Assembly (NCBI RefSeq): GCF_008085915.1 | Contig: NZ_VSJK01000002.1 | Span: forward strand, 248,001 to 312,000 | DNA length: 64,000 nt | Origin: Oceaniovalibus sp. ACAM 378 | GTDB taxonomy: Bacteria > Pseudomonadota > Alphaproteobacteria > Rhodobacterales > Rhodobacteraceae | Direction of reading: 5' to 3' | In this document: piece by piece, positions 30,177 to 38,702 of the stretch | Layout: each line of letters starts with the position of its first letter | Position numbering within the stretch: position 1 is the first letter of the stretch | The notes under the pieces: generated by a model | Database searches by the model: none | Seen by the model: the letters and a program-made list of their open reading frames with translations, nothing else | What the model was told of the DNA's origin: nothing | Translations under genes and position numbers: made by a program

Positions 30177-30899
30177 ATGCAATTCTATGCTCCTCTTGTG
30201 CCCGGTCGCCTGATCCGTCGCTGGAACCGTTTCCTGTGCGAAGCTGTGCTGGATACCGGCGAAATCGTGCGCGCTCACTGTCCGAATCCGGGTGCGATGC
30301 TGGGGTTGAAAGACCCCGGCCTGCGCGTCTGGCTGGAGCCGAACGACGACCCGAAGCGCAAGCTGCGGTATGGCTGGCGGTTGGTCGAATTTGACGATGG
30401 CCATTGGGCCGGGATCGACACCGCCGTCCCGAACCGCGTGGTTGGCGACGCTCTGCGCATCCGGGAGATTCCCGAACTGGCGGGGTATTCTGCGGTTCGC
30501 CCCGAAGTGAAATACGGCACCAACAGCCGTGTCGATTTCCTGTTGAGTGAACCGGGGCTGCCTGACGCCTATGTCGAGGTGAAGAATGTTCACCTGTTGC
30601 GCAGTGGCACATTGGCCGAATTTCCAGACTGTGTGACGGTGCGCGGCGCCAAACACCTGCGCGAACTGTCGGCCATGGTCGTCTCAGGGCACCGCGCGGT
30701 GATGCTGTATCTGGTGCAGCGCACGGATTGCACCGCCATGACCATGGCGGCCGATCTTGACCCCGGCTATGCCGCTGCCGCCGTTCAGGCGCGCAATGCC
30801 GGGGTTGAAATGCTGTGTTACGACACAGCGATAGACGTGCAAGGCGTGACGCTGCGCCATGCCCTGCCGGTTCAGGTCTCAACTGCCTATTCGGCATAG
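30177..30899 (+). CDS. sfsA: Sugar fermentation stimulation protein homologue
   Basis: 240 residues, the usual SfsA length. Recognised by RWNRFLCEAVLDTGE and AHCPNPGAMLGL near the N-terminus, SRVDFLLSE and AYVEVKNVHLL in the middle (a nuclease-like fold with Asp, Glu and Lys), and ELSAMVVSGHRAVMLYLVQR. SfsA binds DNA in E. coli and may be a nuclease; its physiological role is poorly defined. ATG 30177 (MQFYAPLVPGRL) was chosen; a long upstream open frame is an extension across the divergent region and the CinA-like gene. Confidence 0.93.
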   Translation: MQFYAPLVPGRLIRRWNRFLCEAVLDTGEIVRAHCPNPGAMLGLKDPGLRVWLEPNDDPKRKLRYGWRLVEFDDGHWAGIDTAVPNRVVGDALRIREIPELAGYSAVRPEVKYGTNSRVDFLLSEPGLPDAYVEVKNVHLLRSGTLAEFPDCVTVRGAKHLRELSAMVVSGHRAVMLYLVQRTDCTAMTMAADLDPGYAAAAVQARNAGVEMLCYDTAIDVQGVTLRHALPVQVSTAYSA

Positions 30900-31180
30900 A
30901 TCACTCCAAACGCCGAAACATCCCGACTTGAATCGCAGATGAAACCGTCAAGACTGACGGCCACGTCATAAGTTATGCGTCGCATGGGAAAACCTCTGCA
31001 AAAACAGTGAACTTACCGTCGGTCTGGCGGCGTGTTGAACTGTACAAAGGTTATTCGATCACCGGATCCACTCCTGCTGATACCATCCAAGATACCATTT
31101 CGACCAACAACCGGGCAACCCGGCATCTGGCCAAACGCGCCGTCCTGTCCTATTTAGCCATCAAGAAACAGGAGAGTTCC

Positions 31181-32008
31181 GTGGATGAAACCAATCGTGG
31201 CCGTCTGACCAAGGACGGTATCCGTATCTATGAAACCGGCGATTTCGCCGGCATGCACACCGCCGGTGCGCTGGCCGCCCGTATTCTGGACGACATCACA
31301 CCGCAGATCGTGCCCGGTCAGACCACCGCCGAGCTGGATCGCCTGATCACCGAATGGGTGAGCGCGGCAGGTGCCGTGTCGGCGACGATCGGATACAAGG
31401 GATACCGCCACGCCTCATGTATCAGCGTCAATCATGTGGTCTGCCACGGCATTCCGGGTGACAAGGTGCTGAAGGACGGTGATATCCTGAACATTGACGT
31501 CACCGTGATTGTCGATGGCTGGTTTGGCGACACCTCGCGGATGTATGTGGCCGGAAAACCCTCGCGCAAAGCCGAGCGTTTGATGCAAGTCACCCATGAC
31601 GCGCTGATGCTGGGGATCGAGGCGGTGAAGCCGGGCAATACCTTTGGTGATATCGGCCACGCGATTCAGGCCTATGCCGAAGGGCAGCGGATGTCGGTGG
31701 TACGCGATTTCTGCGGTCACGGGCTTGGCCGGGTGTTTCATGCGCCGCCCAACGTGTTGCACTATGGCAGGCCGGGTACGGGGGCGGTGCTTGAGGAAGG
31801 CATGTTGTTTACCATTGAGCCGATGATCAACCTCGGACGTCCGGAAACCAAGGTCCTGGCCGACGACTGGACAGCCGTGACGCGCGACAAGTCGCTGTCG
31901 GCGCAGTTTGAACATTCGGTCGGTGTGACGGCGGATGGGTTCGAGATTTTCACCCTGTCGCCGGGTGACATGTTTTATCCGAAAAGCAAGGATGCGCACA
32001 ACGCGTGA
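31181..32008 (+). CDS. map: Type I methionine aminopeptidase
   Basis: 275 residues. Metal ligands of the pita-bread fold are visible in order: Asp in ILNIDVTV, Asp in FGDTSRM, His in FCGHGLGR, Glu in FTIEPMI, and Glu in QFEHSVGV. It removes the initiator methionine from nascent proteins in the cytosol. The start is GTG 31181, preceded by AGGAG (31170-31174); the open frame continues upstream to 31007 without homology. The 281 bp between sfsA and this start carries no recognised gene. A weak 6-bp hairpin (32020-32043) lies between it and the convergent C45 peptidase gene. Confidence 0.96.
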   Translation: MDETNRGRLTKDGIRIYETGDFAGMHTAGALAARILDDITPQIVPGQTTAELDRLITEWVSAAGAVSATIGYKGYRHASCISVNHVVCHGIPGDKVLKDGDILNIDVTVIVDGWFGDTSRMYVAGKPSRKAERLMQVTHDALMLGIEAVKPGNTFGDIGHAIQAYAEGQRMSVVRDFCGHGLGRVFHAPPNVLHYGRPGTGAVLEEGMLFTIEPMINLGRPETKVLADDWTAVTRDKSLSAQFEHSVGVTADGFEIFTLSPGDMFYPKSKDAHNA

Positions 32009-32072
32009 CAGGATGCGGGAAGGGGGCACGGTTTGCGCCCCTTTCCAACTATACATTCCGTTGCGCCCGGTT

Positions 32073-33215
32073 TCATGCCGCCCGCGTTTTCCCGGGCAGA
32101 TAACTGGCGATGTCGCGACCACAGCCATTGGCATAATCCCTTGCGACCGCTTTCCAGTCTATGGTCGCGGCAAGCGACCAGTCGGGGCCAGTGTGATCCG
32201 CACCGAGATACTTCACCGCAACGGGGTGTGCGTCTTTGTGGGCATAATCCACCCGGCGCTGACCTTCGACAAAGGCATCCAGCGCCTGATCCCATCTTTC
32301 GTCACAGATCGTCAGGCCCAATGACCGGGCCTTGGGATCATATTCAGCGGTGAACAGGGTGCCGAAGCCTTCGGAATATCGATCCTGAATCAATGGCCGT
32401 GCAAGAAACTGGCGGTGCAGATTGCGCGGGCTGGTCCGCATGCCGCTCAGATGGGCGTGGCGTTCGAAACTGCGGGTGAAGGCGGGCCGGTCGGCGCGCT
32501 CGGGGCCGCTTTGATGGTTCGTCGCGATGGCTTTTGGCATCCGCCGTGCACCGCCGCCCGGCAACATCTCGATCCCTGCGGTGGCGCCTGATGCGTCGGC
32601 AAGAACGAGATTATACGCCATATGCGACGGCACGCGGTCCAGAACGGTGACCGCCTGATCGACGCTGGTGCAGGTTTCCAGCACATAGCGCAGGATCGTG
32701 GTGATGCCGAACCCTTCGCTGGTTTCTGAACGCCCGCCATAGGCAAGCGCGATGCTGAGCCCCGCATCGTTGATTCCGTCGGACAGGCCCCACAGAAATT
32801 CCACCATTCCCATCACCGCGCGGCCTGACCATTCGCTGCGCAGCAACAGACCCTCGTTCAATTCTGGCGACAGGTCATAATTGCGCACAAGGCGCACGTC
32901 GTTTCCCTGCGCAAGAGCGGCCAGAGAACACCCGCCCAGATAGGTCGGCGGGCACCATGTTGACAGAAAACGCGCCGCCCGGTCCGATCCGCCCGCGATT
33001 GCGACCAGCCGGTCATAGACCCCGACCAGTTCAGGCATGTGGCGCTGCAGGGCCGCCCGGCAATCTTTGCGGGAGGGTCCATGGTCGCCGCCACGACCGA
33101 CGAACCATGCCTCATAGGCGGGCCAGGACCGCTGCCAGCGCGCCGCCCATTTCGGCCCGGGGGCGGGTTCGTTTACGGCATCGAAGGTCAGCTCCAAACT
33201 GCCCATCTCAGACAT
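32073..33215 (-). CDS. C45-family autoproteolytic acyltransferase/hydrolase
   Basis: 380 residues of the acyl-CoA:6-aminopenicillanic acid acyltransferase-like group of Ntn hydrolases. The candidate nucleophile Cys lies in LGGCSLAALAQGNDV, with VRNYDLSPEL after it, as in C45 members that self-cleave before the Cys. FLWGLSDGINDAGLSIA and the ATNHQSG stretch match the family. It should hydrolyse an amide or transfer acyl groups; the substrate is unknown. ATG 33215 overlaps the stop of the esterase gene by 8 bp, and ATG 33206 is an alternative. Last gene of the CopG-esterase-C45 operon. Confidence 0.85.
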   Translation of the reverse strand: MSEMGSLELTFDAVNEPAPGPKWAARWQRSWPAYEAWFVGRGGDHGPSRKDCRAALQRHMPELVGVYDRLVAIAGGSDRAARFLSTWCPPTYLGGCSLAALAQGNDVRLVRNYDLSPELNEGLLLRSEWSGRAVMGMVEFLWGLSDGINDAGLSIALAYGGRSETSEGFGITTILRYVLETCTSVDQAVTVLDRVPSHMAYNLVLADASGATAGIEMLPGGGARRMPKAIATNHQSGPERADRPAFTRSFERHAHLSGMRTSPRNLHRQFLARPLIQDRYSEGFGTLFTAEYDPKARSLGLTICDERWDQALDAFVEGQRRVDYAHKDAHPVAVKYLGADHTGPDWSLAATIDWKAVARDYANGCGRDIASYLPGKTRAA

Positions 33216-34341
33216 TCCTGTCTGTTGTTTCAAAGAAAAACCGGATCATTTCGGCGCTGGCATCGGGGCCCTTGGCATCGGTGTAAGACCCCTGAGGACG
33301 TCCGCCCGACCATGCGTGGCCCAACCCGTCAATGATCCAGTGTTCAACGGCGGTTGCGCCATCGGGCGTCGATGTGATCTTGCGGGCAAAGCTGCGCCCC
33401 GAGGCGGTGCCGCTTTCTTCGGTGTGGATCGTCTGGGCCGCGCTGCGATCTGTGGCGTTTCGCGCAATCCTGTCACCGTTGGCGGGATGCACAGTTGCAT
33501 CGGCTGTGCCGTGAAAGACGATTGTGGGTGTCGGCTTTCCATCGGTCGTATTGGCGGAAGTGTCCGACCCGTTGCCCGCCATGGCTGCAAAGGCCGAGGG
33601 CACGTCCTTGGCGGCGCCGAAGGGCAGGCCGGAGTGGGCGCCGACGGCGGCGAATACATCCGGATAGGTCTGCCCAAGGATCACCGCCATGGCCGCACCG
33701 GCGGACAGGCCGGCAACAAAGGTTCGGTCTGCGGCGACTTCATGTTCGATCATCGCCTTGCGGGTCATCTCGGCCAGAATTGCCGGTTCGCCCCTATCAC
33801 GCCGCTGATCGCCCCGGCTGAACCAGTTCCAGCAGGATTGCGCATTGTCGCCGCGTGTTTGCTGCGGATAGATCACCACGAAACCATGTTGTTCCGCCAA
33901 GGCGTTCATCCCGGTTCCGGCTGCAAAATCGCCGGGGTTCTGGGTGCAGCCGTGCAGCATGACGACGATGCCGGTGACGCCCTGTGATGCGGTCGAGGGG
34001 ACATAGGTGAGGTTGGCCCGGCTGCCTGCCGCGCAAGTGAACTGCGATTGCTGGAATGTCGCGCCGTCGGGGATGTCGGCGTCTTGTGTGCCCATACCGA
34101 ACGTGCCCGTCCCTGATGTTGCGGTGCCTGATGTGCCGGTGCCAAGAGGCAGTTGAAAGCGGGCCAGCATATCCTGCATGTCGGGCAGTCCGGACGCAAA
34201 ATCGCCTGCCGGTTTGTCACCGCCGGGCATCAACCCATGCTGTGCAAGGGTCCGTTGGACCAGTTCGTTGGCAGCATTGATGCGCGCGGTGCGTGCGTCA
34301 TCCTTCGCGGGGCGCTTTGCACCTGCGTTGAAGTTAATCAT
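33208..34341 (-). CDS. PHB-depolymerase-type alpha/beta-hydrolase (LpqC family esterase)
   Basis: 377 residues. Catalytic Ser in AGLSAGAAMA, Asp in FHGTADATVHP, His in DGLGHAWSGG, with the oxyanion region VVMLHGCTQNPGDFA. This is the esterase PHB depolymerase family, which acts on polyhydroxybutyrate or on feruloyl/acetyl esters. A low-complexity Gly/Thr linker (about residues 67-85, GTGTSGTATSGTGTFGMGT) separates a helical N-terminal region. No signal peptide is apparent, so an intracellular role is likely. Preceded by a CopG-like gene (29 bp) and overlapping the C45 peptidase gene. Confidence 0.87.
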   Translation of the reverse strand: MINFNAGAKRPAKDDARTARINAANELVQRTLAQHGLMPGGDKPAGDFASGLPDMQDMLARFQLPLGTGTSGTATSGTGTFGMGTQDADIPDGATFQQSQFTCAAGSRANLTYVPSTASQGVTGIVVMLHGCTQNPGDFAAGTGMNALAEQHGFVVIYPQQTRGDNAQSCWNWFSRGDQRRDRGEPAILAEMTRKAMIEHEVAADRTFVAGLSAGAAMAVILGQTYPDVFAAVGAHSGLPFGAAKDVPSAFAAMAGNGSDTSANTTDGKPTPTIVFHGTADATVHPANGDRIARNATDRSAAQTIHTEESGTASGRSFARKITSTPDGATAVEHWIIDGLGHAWSGGRPQGSYTDAKGPDASAEMIRFFFETTDRNV

Positions 34342-34370
34342 TGTTTCGTCCTTTTCGGTGCGCGCGCGTC

Positions 34371-34787
34371 TTACTGAATGCGGTCAGCAAGCGCCTTTTT
34401 GATTTCCGGACTGGCCTGCAAGGCTCCCAACACGGTGATCGAGCCAATGGTTGCAAGCGCGAGGTCCGACGTAACGTCAGAGGCGATCCGCGCCAGCCCG
34501 ACGACCTTTACATGCAGCATCTCGCCAGCGTCCTTGATGGACTCGAGATCGGCGACAGAGTAATCGCGCAGGCCCAGTTCCATGGTGTGCCGTTCGATTG
34601 ACTTGCTGACCGCCTCGACATGGCTGCCAATCTGGTTGCGGATCGCGGTGCGGATGAAATCACTGCGGTTGGAATAGAATCCCTCCTGCACCAGCAGATC
34701 GATTCGCCCCAGATCGACATATCCAAGGTTGATCGTGATTTTTTCACTGTCCGGCATCTTGTCGCGAATGTTTCTGATGTTGCTCAT
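34371..34787 (-). CDS. CopG/ribbon-helix-helix family regulator
   Basis: 138 residues. The N-terminal 45 residues fit a ribbon-helix-helix DNA-binding domain: EKITINLGYVDLGRIDLLV as strand and first helix, then SNRSDFIRTAIRNQI. The longer C-terminal half is helical and may oligomerise or sense a ligand. ATG 34787 is preceded by GGAG; upstream in-frame ATGs exist (34793, 34841). It heads the operon with the PHB-depolymerase-like and C45 genes and probably autoregulates them. It is divergent from dnaE2. Confidence 0.85.
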   Translation of the reverse strand: MSNIRNIRDKMPDSEKITINLGYVDLGRIDLLVQEGFYSNRSDFIRTAIRNQIGSHVEAVSKSIERHTMELGLRDYSVADLESIKDAGEMLHVKVVGLARIASDVTSDLALATIGSITVLGALQASPEIKKALADRIQ

Positions 34788-34873
34788 CTGCATTTCTCCA
34801 TCTGTGTGGATGGTATATGGATGGTTATTGGTCGTGCGCAAGGCCCAATCGACATTTTCAGGACTCCAAATCA

Positions 34874-34888
34874 GAACAAAACGTGAAT
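34874..34888 (+). promoter_or_regulatory. Candidate LexA (SOS) box upstream of dnaE2
   Basis: GAACAAAACGTGAAT fits GAAC-N7-GAAC, the reverse complement of the alphaproteobacterial LexA site GTTC-N7-GTTC, with a single final mismatch. It overlaps a possible -10 element TATACT (34888-34893) and lies about 130 bp upstream of the dnaE2 start. dnaE2 genes are typically LexA-regulated, so placement fits. Confidence 0.6.
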
Positions 34889-35020
34889 ATACTGATCCTG
34901 CAACAATCGGTGGGCAGTCATGCGGCGTGGTGAACTACGAAAACTTTCTGAACCGTCGGCAAGGATGCCCCGCCGTGGGGTGATCTTCCTGTCCTGCTGT
35001 TCGATCCTGCCGGGGGGAGC

Positions 35021-37882
35021 ATGAGGGGTTTTGCCGAATTGTCGGCCATGTCGAACTTTACCTTTCTGACCGGCGGGTCCCACCCCGAGGAATATGTCGA
35101 ACGTGCCGCCCTGCTGGGCCTGCCCGCCATCGCCATCGCAGACGAGAATACCGTGGCCGGAATCGTGCGGGGCCATACCCGCCTGCGCGAGATTGCCCGG
35201 CAGGTGGCGCTGCGCCGCAGTTGTGATCCGATCGGTCCGCCGTGCCCGGATCACCTGCCGCGTCCGCCCGGGGTGGATGTGCTTTGCGTGCCCCGGCTGC
35301 TTCCGGCGGCGCGCATCGTGCTGGAGTGCGGGTTTACCGTGACGATGATCCCGCGTGACCGTATCGCATGGGGGCGGATGTGCCGGTTGCTGACCCTTGG
35401 CCGGTTGCGGGCAAACAAGGGGCGTTGTCTGCTGCATATGGACGATCTGATCGCCCAGGGTGAAGGGTCGGAACTGCTGGTGCATCCCACCGGCGATACA
35501 AGCGCCTTGCGGCGGCTGATCCGGCGGTACGGCGCGGCGGTGTCGCTGCTGATGGCGCCCGGATACGACGGGCAGGACGCCACCCGGTTCGCCGCACTGA
35601 CCCGGCAGGCGCGCGATCTGGGGGCAGGGCTGATGGCAAGTGCCTTGCCACGGATGCATCACGGTGCGCGGCGGCGGCTGACCGATGTGCTGACCGCGAT
35701 CCGCATCGGGGTGCGGGTCGACAGGTTGGGCCGGGCGGCCATGGCCAATGCCGAGCAGCGTTTGCGCGGACCGCAGGAAATGGCGCGGCTGTTCGCGGAT
35801 CACCCCGAGGTACTGGCTCGCAGCATCGATATCGCCAACCGCTGCACCTTTTCACTGGATGAGTTGCGCTATGAGTATCCATCCGAACTGACCGGCAAAG
35901 AAACCGCGGCGCAGCGGCTGGCGCGATTGGCCCATGTGGGGCTGAACTGGCGATACCCGGGCGGCGCGACCGACAAGGTGCGCGGGATGCTGGCCCATGA
36001 ACTGACCCTGATCGCCAAGTTGAAATACGAACCCTATTTCCTGACCGTGCATGACATCGTTGCCTTTGCCCGGTCGCGCGGCATCCTGTGTCAGGGGCGC
36101 GGATCGGCGGCCAATTCGGTGGTGTGCTATGCGCTGGGCGTAACCTCGGTCAGCCCGGAAATCGGCACGATGGTGTTCGAACGCTTTGTGTCCGAGGCGC
36201 GGGATGAACCGCCTGATATCGACGTGGATTTCGAACATGAACGCCGCGAGGAAGTGATTCAGCACATCTATGAACGCTATGGTCGCCACCGTGCCGGACT
36301 CTGCGCCACCGTGATCCACTATCGCGGCAAACGCGCGGTCCGCGAGGTGGGGCGGGCCATGGGCCTGTCCGAAGATACGCTGGGCGCGCTGTCGTCACAG
36401 CTCTGGGGGTTCTTTTCAACCAGCGGGGTTGAGGATAAGCGGATGCGCGAAATCGGGCTGGACCCCTCTGATCCGCGCCTTGCCCGGACGATGCAGCTGA
36501 TCGAAGAGATCATTGGCTTCCCCCGCCATCTGTCCCAGCATGTGGGCGGGTTCATCATCACCGAAGGGCGGCTGGACGAGTTGGTGCCGGTGGAAAACGC
36601 CTCGATGGAGGATCGCACCGTCATCTGCTGGGACAAGGACGACATCGATTCGCTGGGGATACTCAAGGTCGATGTGCTGGCGCTGGGCATGCTGACCTGT
36701 ATTCGCAAGGCGTTCACCCTGTTGGAAATGCATCACCGGCTGGATTACGATCTGGCCACCCTGCCGGCCGAGGATCCGGCGGTTTACGACATGTTGTGCC
36801 GGGCGGATTCGCTGGGGGTGTTTCAGGTGGAATCCCGCGCGCAGATGAATTTCCTGCCGCGGATGAAGCCGCGCACATTTTACGATCTGGTGATCGAGGT
36901 GGCGATCATCCGGCCCGGGCCGATTCAGGGCGATATGCTGCATCCCTATCTGCGACGGCGCAACGGCGAAGAGGCGGTGACCTTTCCATCCGACGAGCTG
37001 GGCGCGGTGCTGGGCAAGACTCTGGGCGTGCCGCTGTTTCAGGAGCAGGCGATGCAGATCGCCATCGTCGGCGCCGGATTCACACCGGAACAGGCCGACC
37101 GGTTGCGCCGCTCGCTTGCGACGTTCAAAAAACACGGCAACGTCTCCGAATTCCGCGGGCTGTTCCTGCGCGGCATGGCGGCCAAAGGGTATGAGGCCGA
37201 TTTTTCCGAACGCTGTTTCAACCAGATCGAGGGCTTCGGCAGCTATGGCTTTCCCGAATCCCACGCGGCCAGTTTCGCGTTTCTGGTCTATGCTTCGGCC
37301 TGGATCAAATGCCATCATCCGGGCATCTTTGCCTGTGCGCTGCTGAATTCACAGCCCATGGGGTTCTATGCCCCTTCGCAGATCCTGCGCGATGCCCGCG
37401 ACCATGGGGTGATGGTGCTGCCGGTCTGCATCAACGCCAGTTTTCGGGAAAATGTGATGGAGACCGACGGCAAGGGCGGGCTGGCGCTGCGGCTGGGGTT
37501 CCGGCAGATCAAGGCGCTGCGGGCGGACGAATCGACCTGGATCGCCGCCGCCCGGGGCAACGGGTATCACAGCGTCCATGACGTCTGGCGCAAGGCCGGG
37601 ATCACGCCCCCGGTGCTGCGGGTGCTGGCCGAGGCGGATGTGTTCGCCACCCTGGGCCTGTCCCGCCGCGAGGCAATCTGGGAGGCGAAAGGCATCGGCG
37701 GTGCCGCCCCCCTGCCGCTGTTCGCCGGTGACATGGACGGCGAGGGGATCGTAGAGCCTGCAGCACATCTGCCGCAGATGGCCGAAAGCGAAGAGGTGGT
37801 CGAGGATTTCGTGTCGATGCGCCTGACTCTGCGGGCGCATCCAATCAGTTTCCTGCGGCCCCGTCTGACACCGGCGGCATGA
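35021..37882 (+). CDS. dnaE2: Error-prone DNA polymerase DnaE2 (ImuC), lacking the C-terminal OB domain
   Basis: 953 residues of the DnaE2 branch of C-family polymerases, which carries out mutagenic translesion synthesis. The PHP domain begins at residue about 5 (ELSAMSNFTFLTGGSHPEEYV region). Polymerase aspartates are present in PPDIDVDFEHERREEV and LGILKVDVLALGML, and GQGRGSAANSVVCYALGV and HLSQHVGGFIIT are typical. The protein stops right after LTLRAHPISFLR, whereas family members normally continue for some 100 residues or more through an OB-fold, so the C-terminus is missing. No imuA or imuB is adjacent. ATG 35021 follows GGGGGAG. Confidence 0.92.
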   Translation: MRGFAELSAMSNFTFLTGGSHPEEYVERAALLGLPAIAIADENTVAGIVRGHTRLREIARQVALRRSCDPIGPPCPDHLPRPPGVDVLCVPRLLPAARIVLECGFTVTMIPRDRIAWGRMCRLLTLGRLRANKGRCLLHMDDLIAQGEGSELLVHPTGDTSALRRLIRRYGAAVSLLMAPGYDGQDATRFAALTRQARDLGAGLMASALPRMHHGARRRLTDVLTAIRIGVRVDRLGRAAMANAEQRLRGPQEMARLFADHPEVLARSIDIANRCTFSLDELRYEYPSELTGKETAAQRLARLAHVGLNWRYPGGATDKVRGMLAHELTLIAKLKYEPYFLTVHDIVAFARSRGILCQGRGSAANSVVCYALGVTSVSPEIGTMVFERFVSEARDEPPDIDVDFEHERREEVIQHIYERYGRHRAGLCATVIHYRGKRAVREVGRAMGLSEDTLGALSSQLWGFFSTSGVEDKRMREIGLDPSDPRLARTMQLIEEIIGFPRHLSQHVGGFIITEGRLDELVPVENASMEDRTVICWDKDDIDSLGILKVDVLALGMLTCIRKAFTLLEMHHRLDYDLATLPAEDPAVYDMLCRADSLGVFQVESRAQMNFLPRMKPRTFYDLVIEVAIIRPGPIQGDMLHPYLRRRNGEEAVTFPSDELGAVLGKTLGVPLFQEQAMQIAIVGAGFTPEQADRLRRSLATFKKHGNVSEFRGLFLRGMAAKGYEADFSERCFNQIEGFGSYGFPESHAASFAFLVYASAWIKCHHPGIFACALLNSQPMGFYAPSQILRDARDHGVMVLPVCINASFRENVMETDGKGGLALRLGFRQIKALRADESTWIAAARGNGYHSVHDVWRKAGITPPVLRVLAEADVFATLGLSRREAIWEAKGIGGAAPLPLFAGDMDGEGIVEPAAHLPQMAESEEVVEDFVSMRLTLRAHPISFLRPRLTPAA

Positions 37883-37914
37883 TCGTCCGCCGGCTCATCA
37901 GGCAGAGCGCGCCG

Positions 37915-38517
37915 TCAGTCCGGCTTGGTCGCCTGCATTGCCGGGCGCAGGGCGAAGGTTTCGTACCATTTCGCCAGAGCATCGTTGCCAATGCGCCAAT
38001 CGCGTGCCTCATGGCGGAAATCGAGGTAGCCCAGCGCGCAGCCGATCGAAATCTGGCCCATATCAAGCGGACCGTTCAGATGGCTCATCCAGCGGGTGTT
38101 GACGGCCCCGATGGCGCGGGCGACCTTGCCCCATTGCGCTTCGATCCAGTCGTCGGACTGTTTCTCAACGGGGCGGATACGGCGCTCATAGATCATCAGA
38201 ACGGCGGCATCCATGATCGCATCCGCCGTCGCCTCAAGTGTCAGCGTGTCCCAGATCCGCGATTCGGGGTACAGTTTACCGCCCGCCCGCGCGTCCAGAT
38301 AACGGCAGATCACCCGGCTGTCATACAGCGCCGGGCCGTCGGGCCGGGTCAGCGCCGGGATCTTGCCGGTGGGATTGTGAGCCAGGATTTCGGGAGCGGA
38401 ATTGACCGGCGTCGTGGCCACCGCCAGAAATTCGACATCGCCGGTCTGTCCGGTCTCGTGAAGGGTCACAACCACCTTGCGCACGAAGGGCGAGGCGGGA
38501 GAGTGGAAAAGTTGCAT
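37915..38517 (-). CDS. Glutathione S-transferase family protein
   Basis: 200 residues. The thioredoxin-like N-terminal domain starts with MQLFHSPASPFVRKVVV, where Ser/Pro replace the CxxC of thioredoxins, and contains NPTGKIPAL and YDSRVICRYLD, the cis-Pro and glutathione-contact regions. The C-terminal 110 residues are helical, ending with DFRHEARDWRIGNDALAKWYE. It likely conjugates or reduces an electrophile with glutathione; the substrate is unknown. Start ATG 38517 was chosen at the conserved GST beginning. It converges on dnaE2 (32 bp apart), and lies downstream of mtaB on the same strand. Confidence 0.92.
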   Translation of the reverse strand: MQLFHSPASPFVRKVVVTLHETGQTGDVEFLAVATTPVNSAPEILAHNPTGKIPALTRPDGPALYDSRVICRYLDARAGGKLYPESRIWDTLTLEATADAIMDAAVLMIYERRIRPVEKQSDDWIEAQWGKVARAIGAVNTRWMSHLNGPLDMGQISIGCALGYLDFRHEARDWRIGNDALAKWYETFALRPAMQATKPD

Positions 38518-38702
38518 ATTTCGGGGCTCCATCAAAGGCGGGCAGGGCCGGCAGGCCAAACGGATTCCGGCAGAACAGGTCGGTACAATCTAGGCCGGGT
38601 CATTGTCACTGTCCATCAGCGCTGCGCGAAACGTGGCACGCTGATCGATCTTCTGCGCTGCCATCCGTGCTGCGAAAGGGAGGGTGGCACCAAGTGCAAC
38701 GC

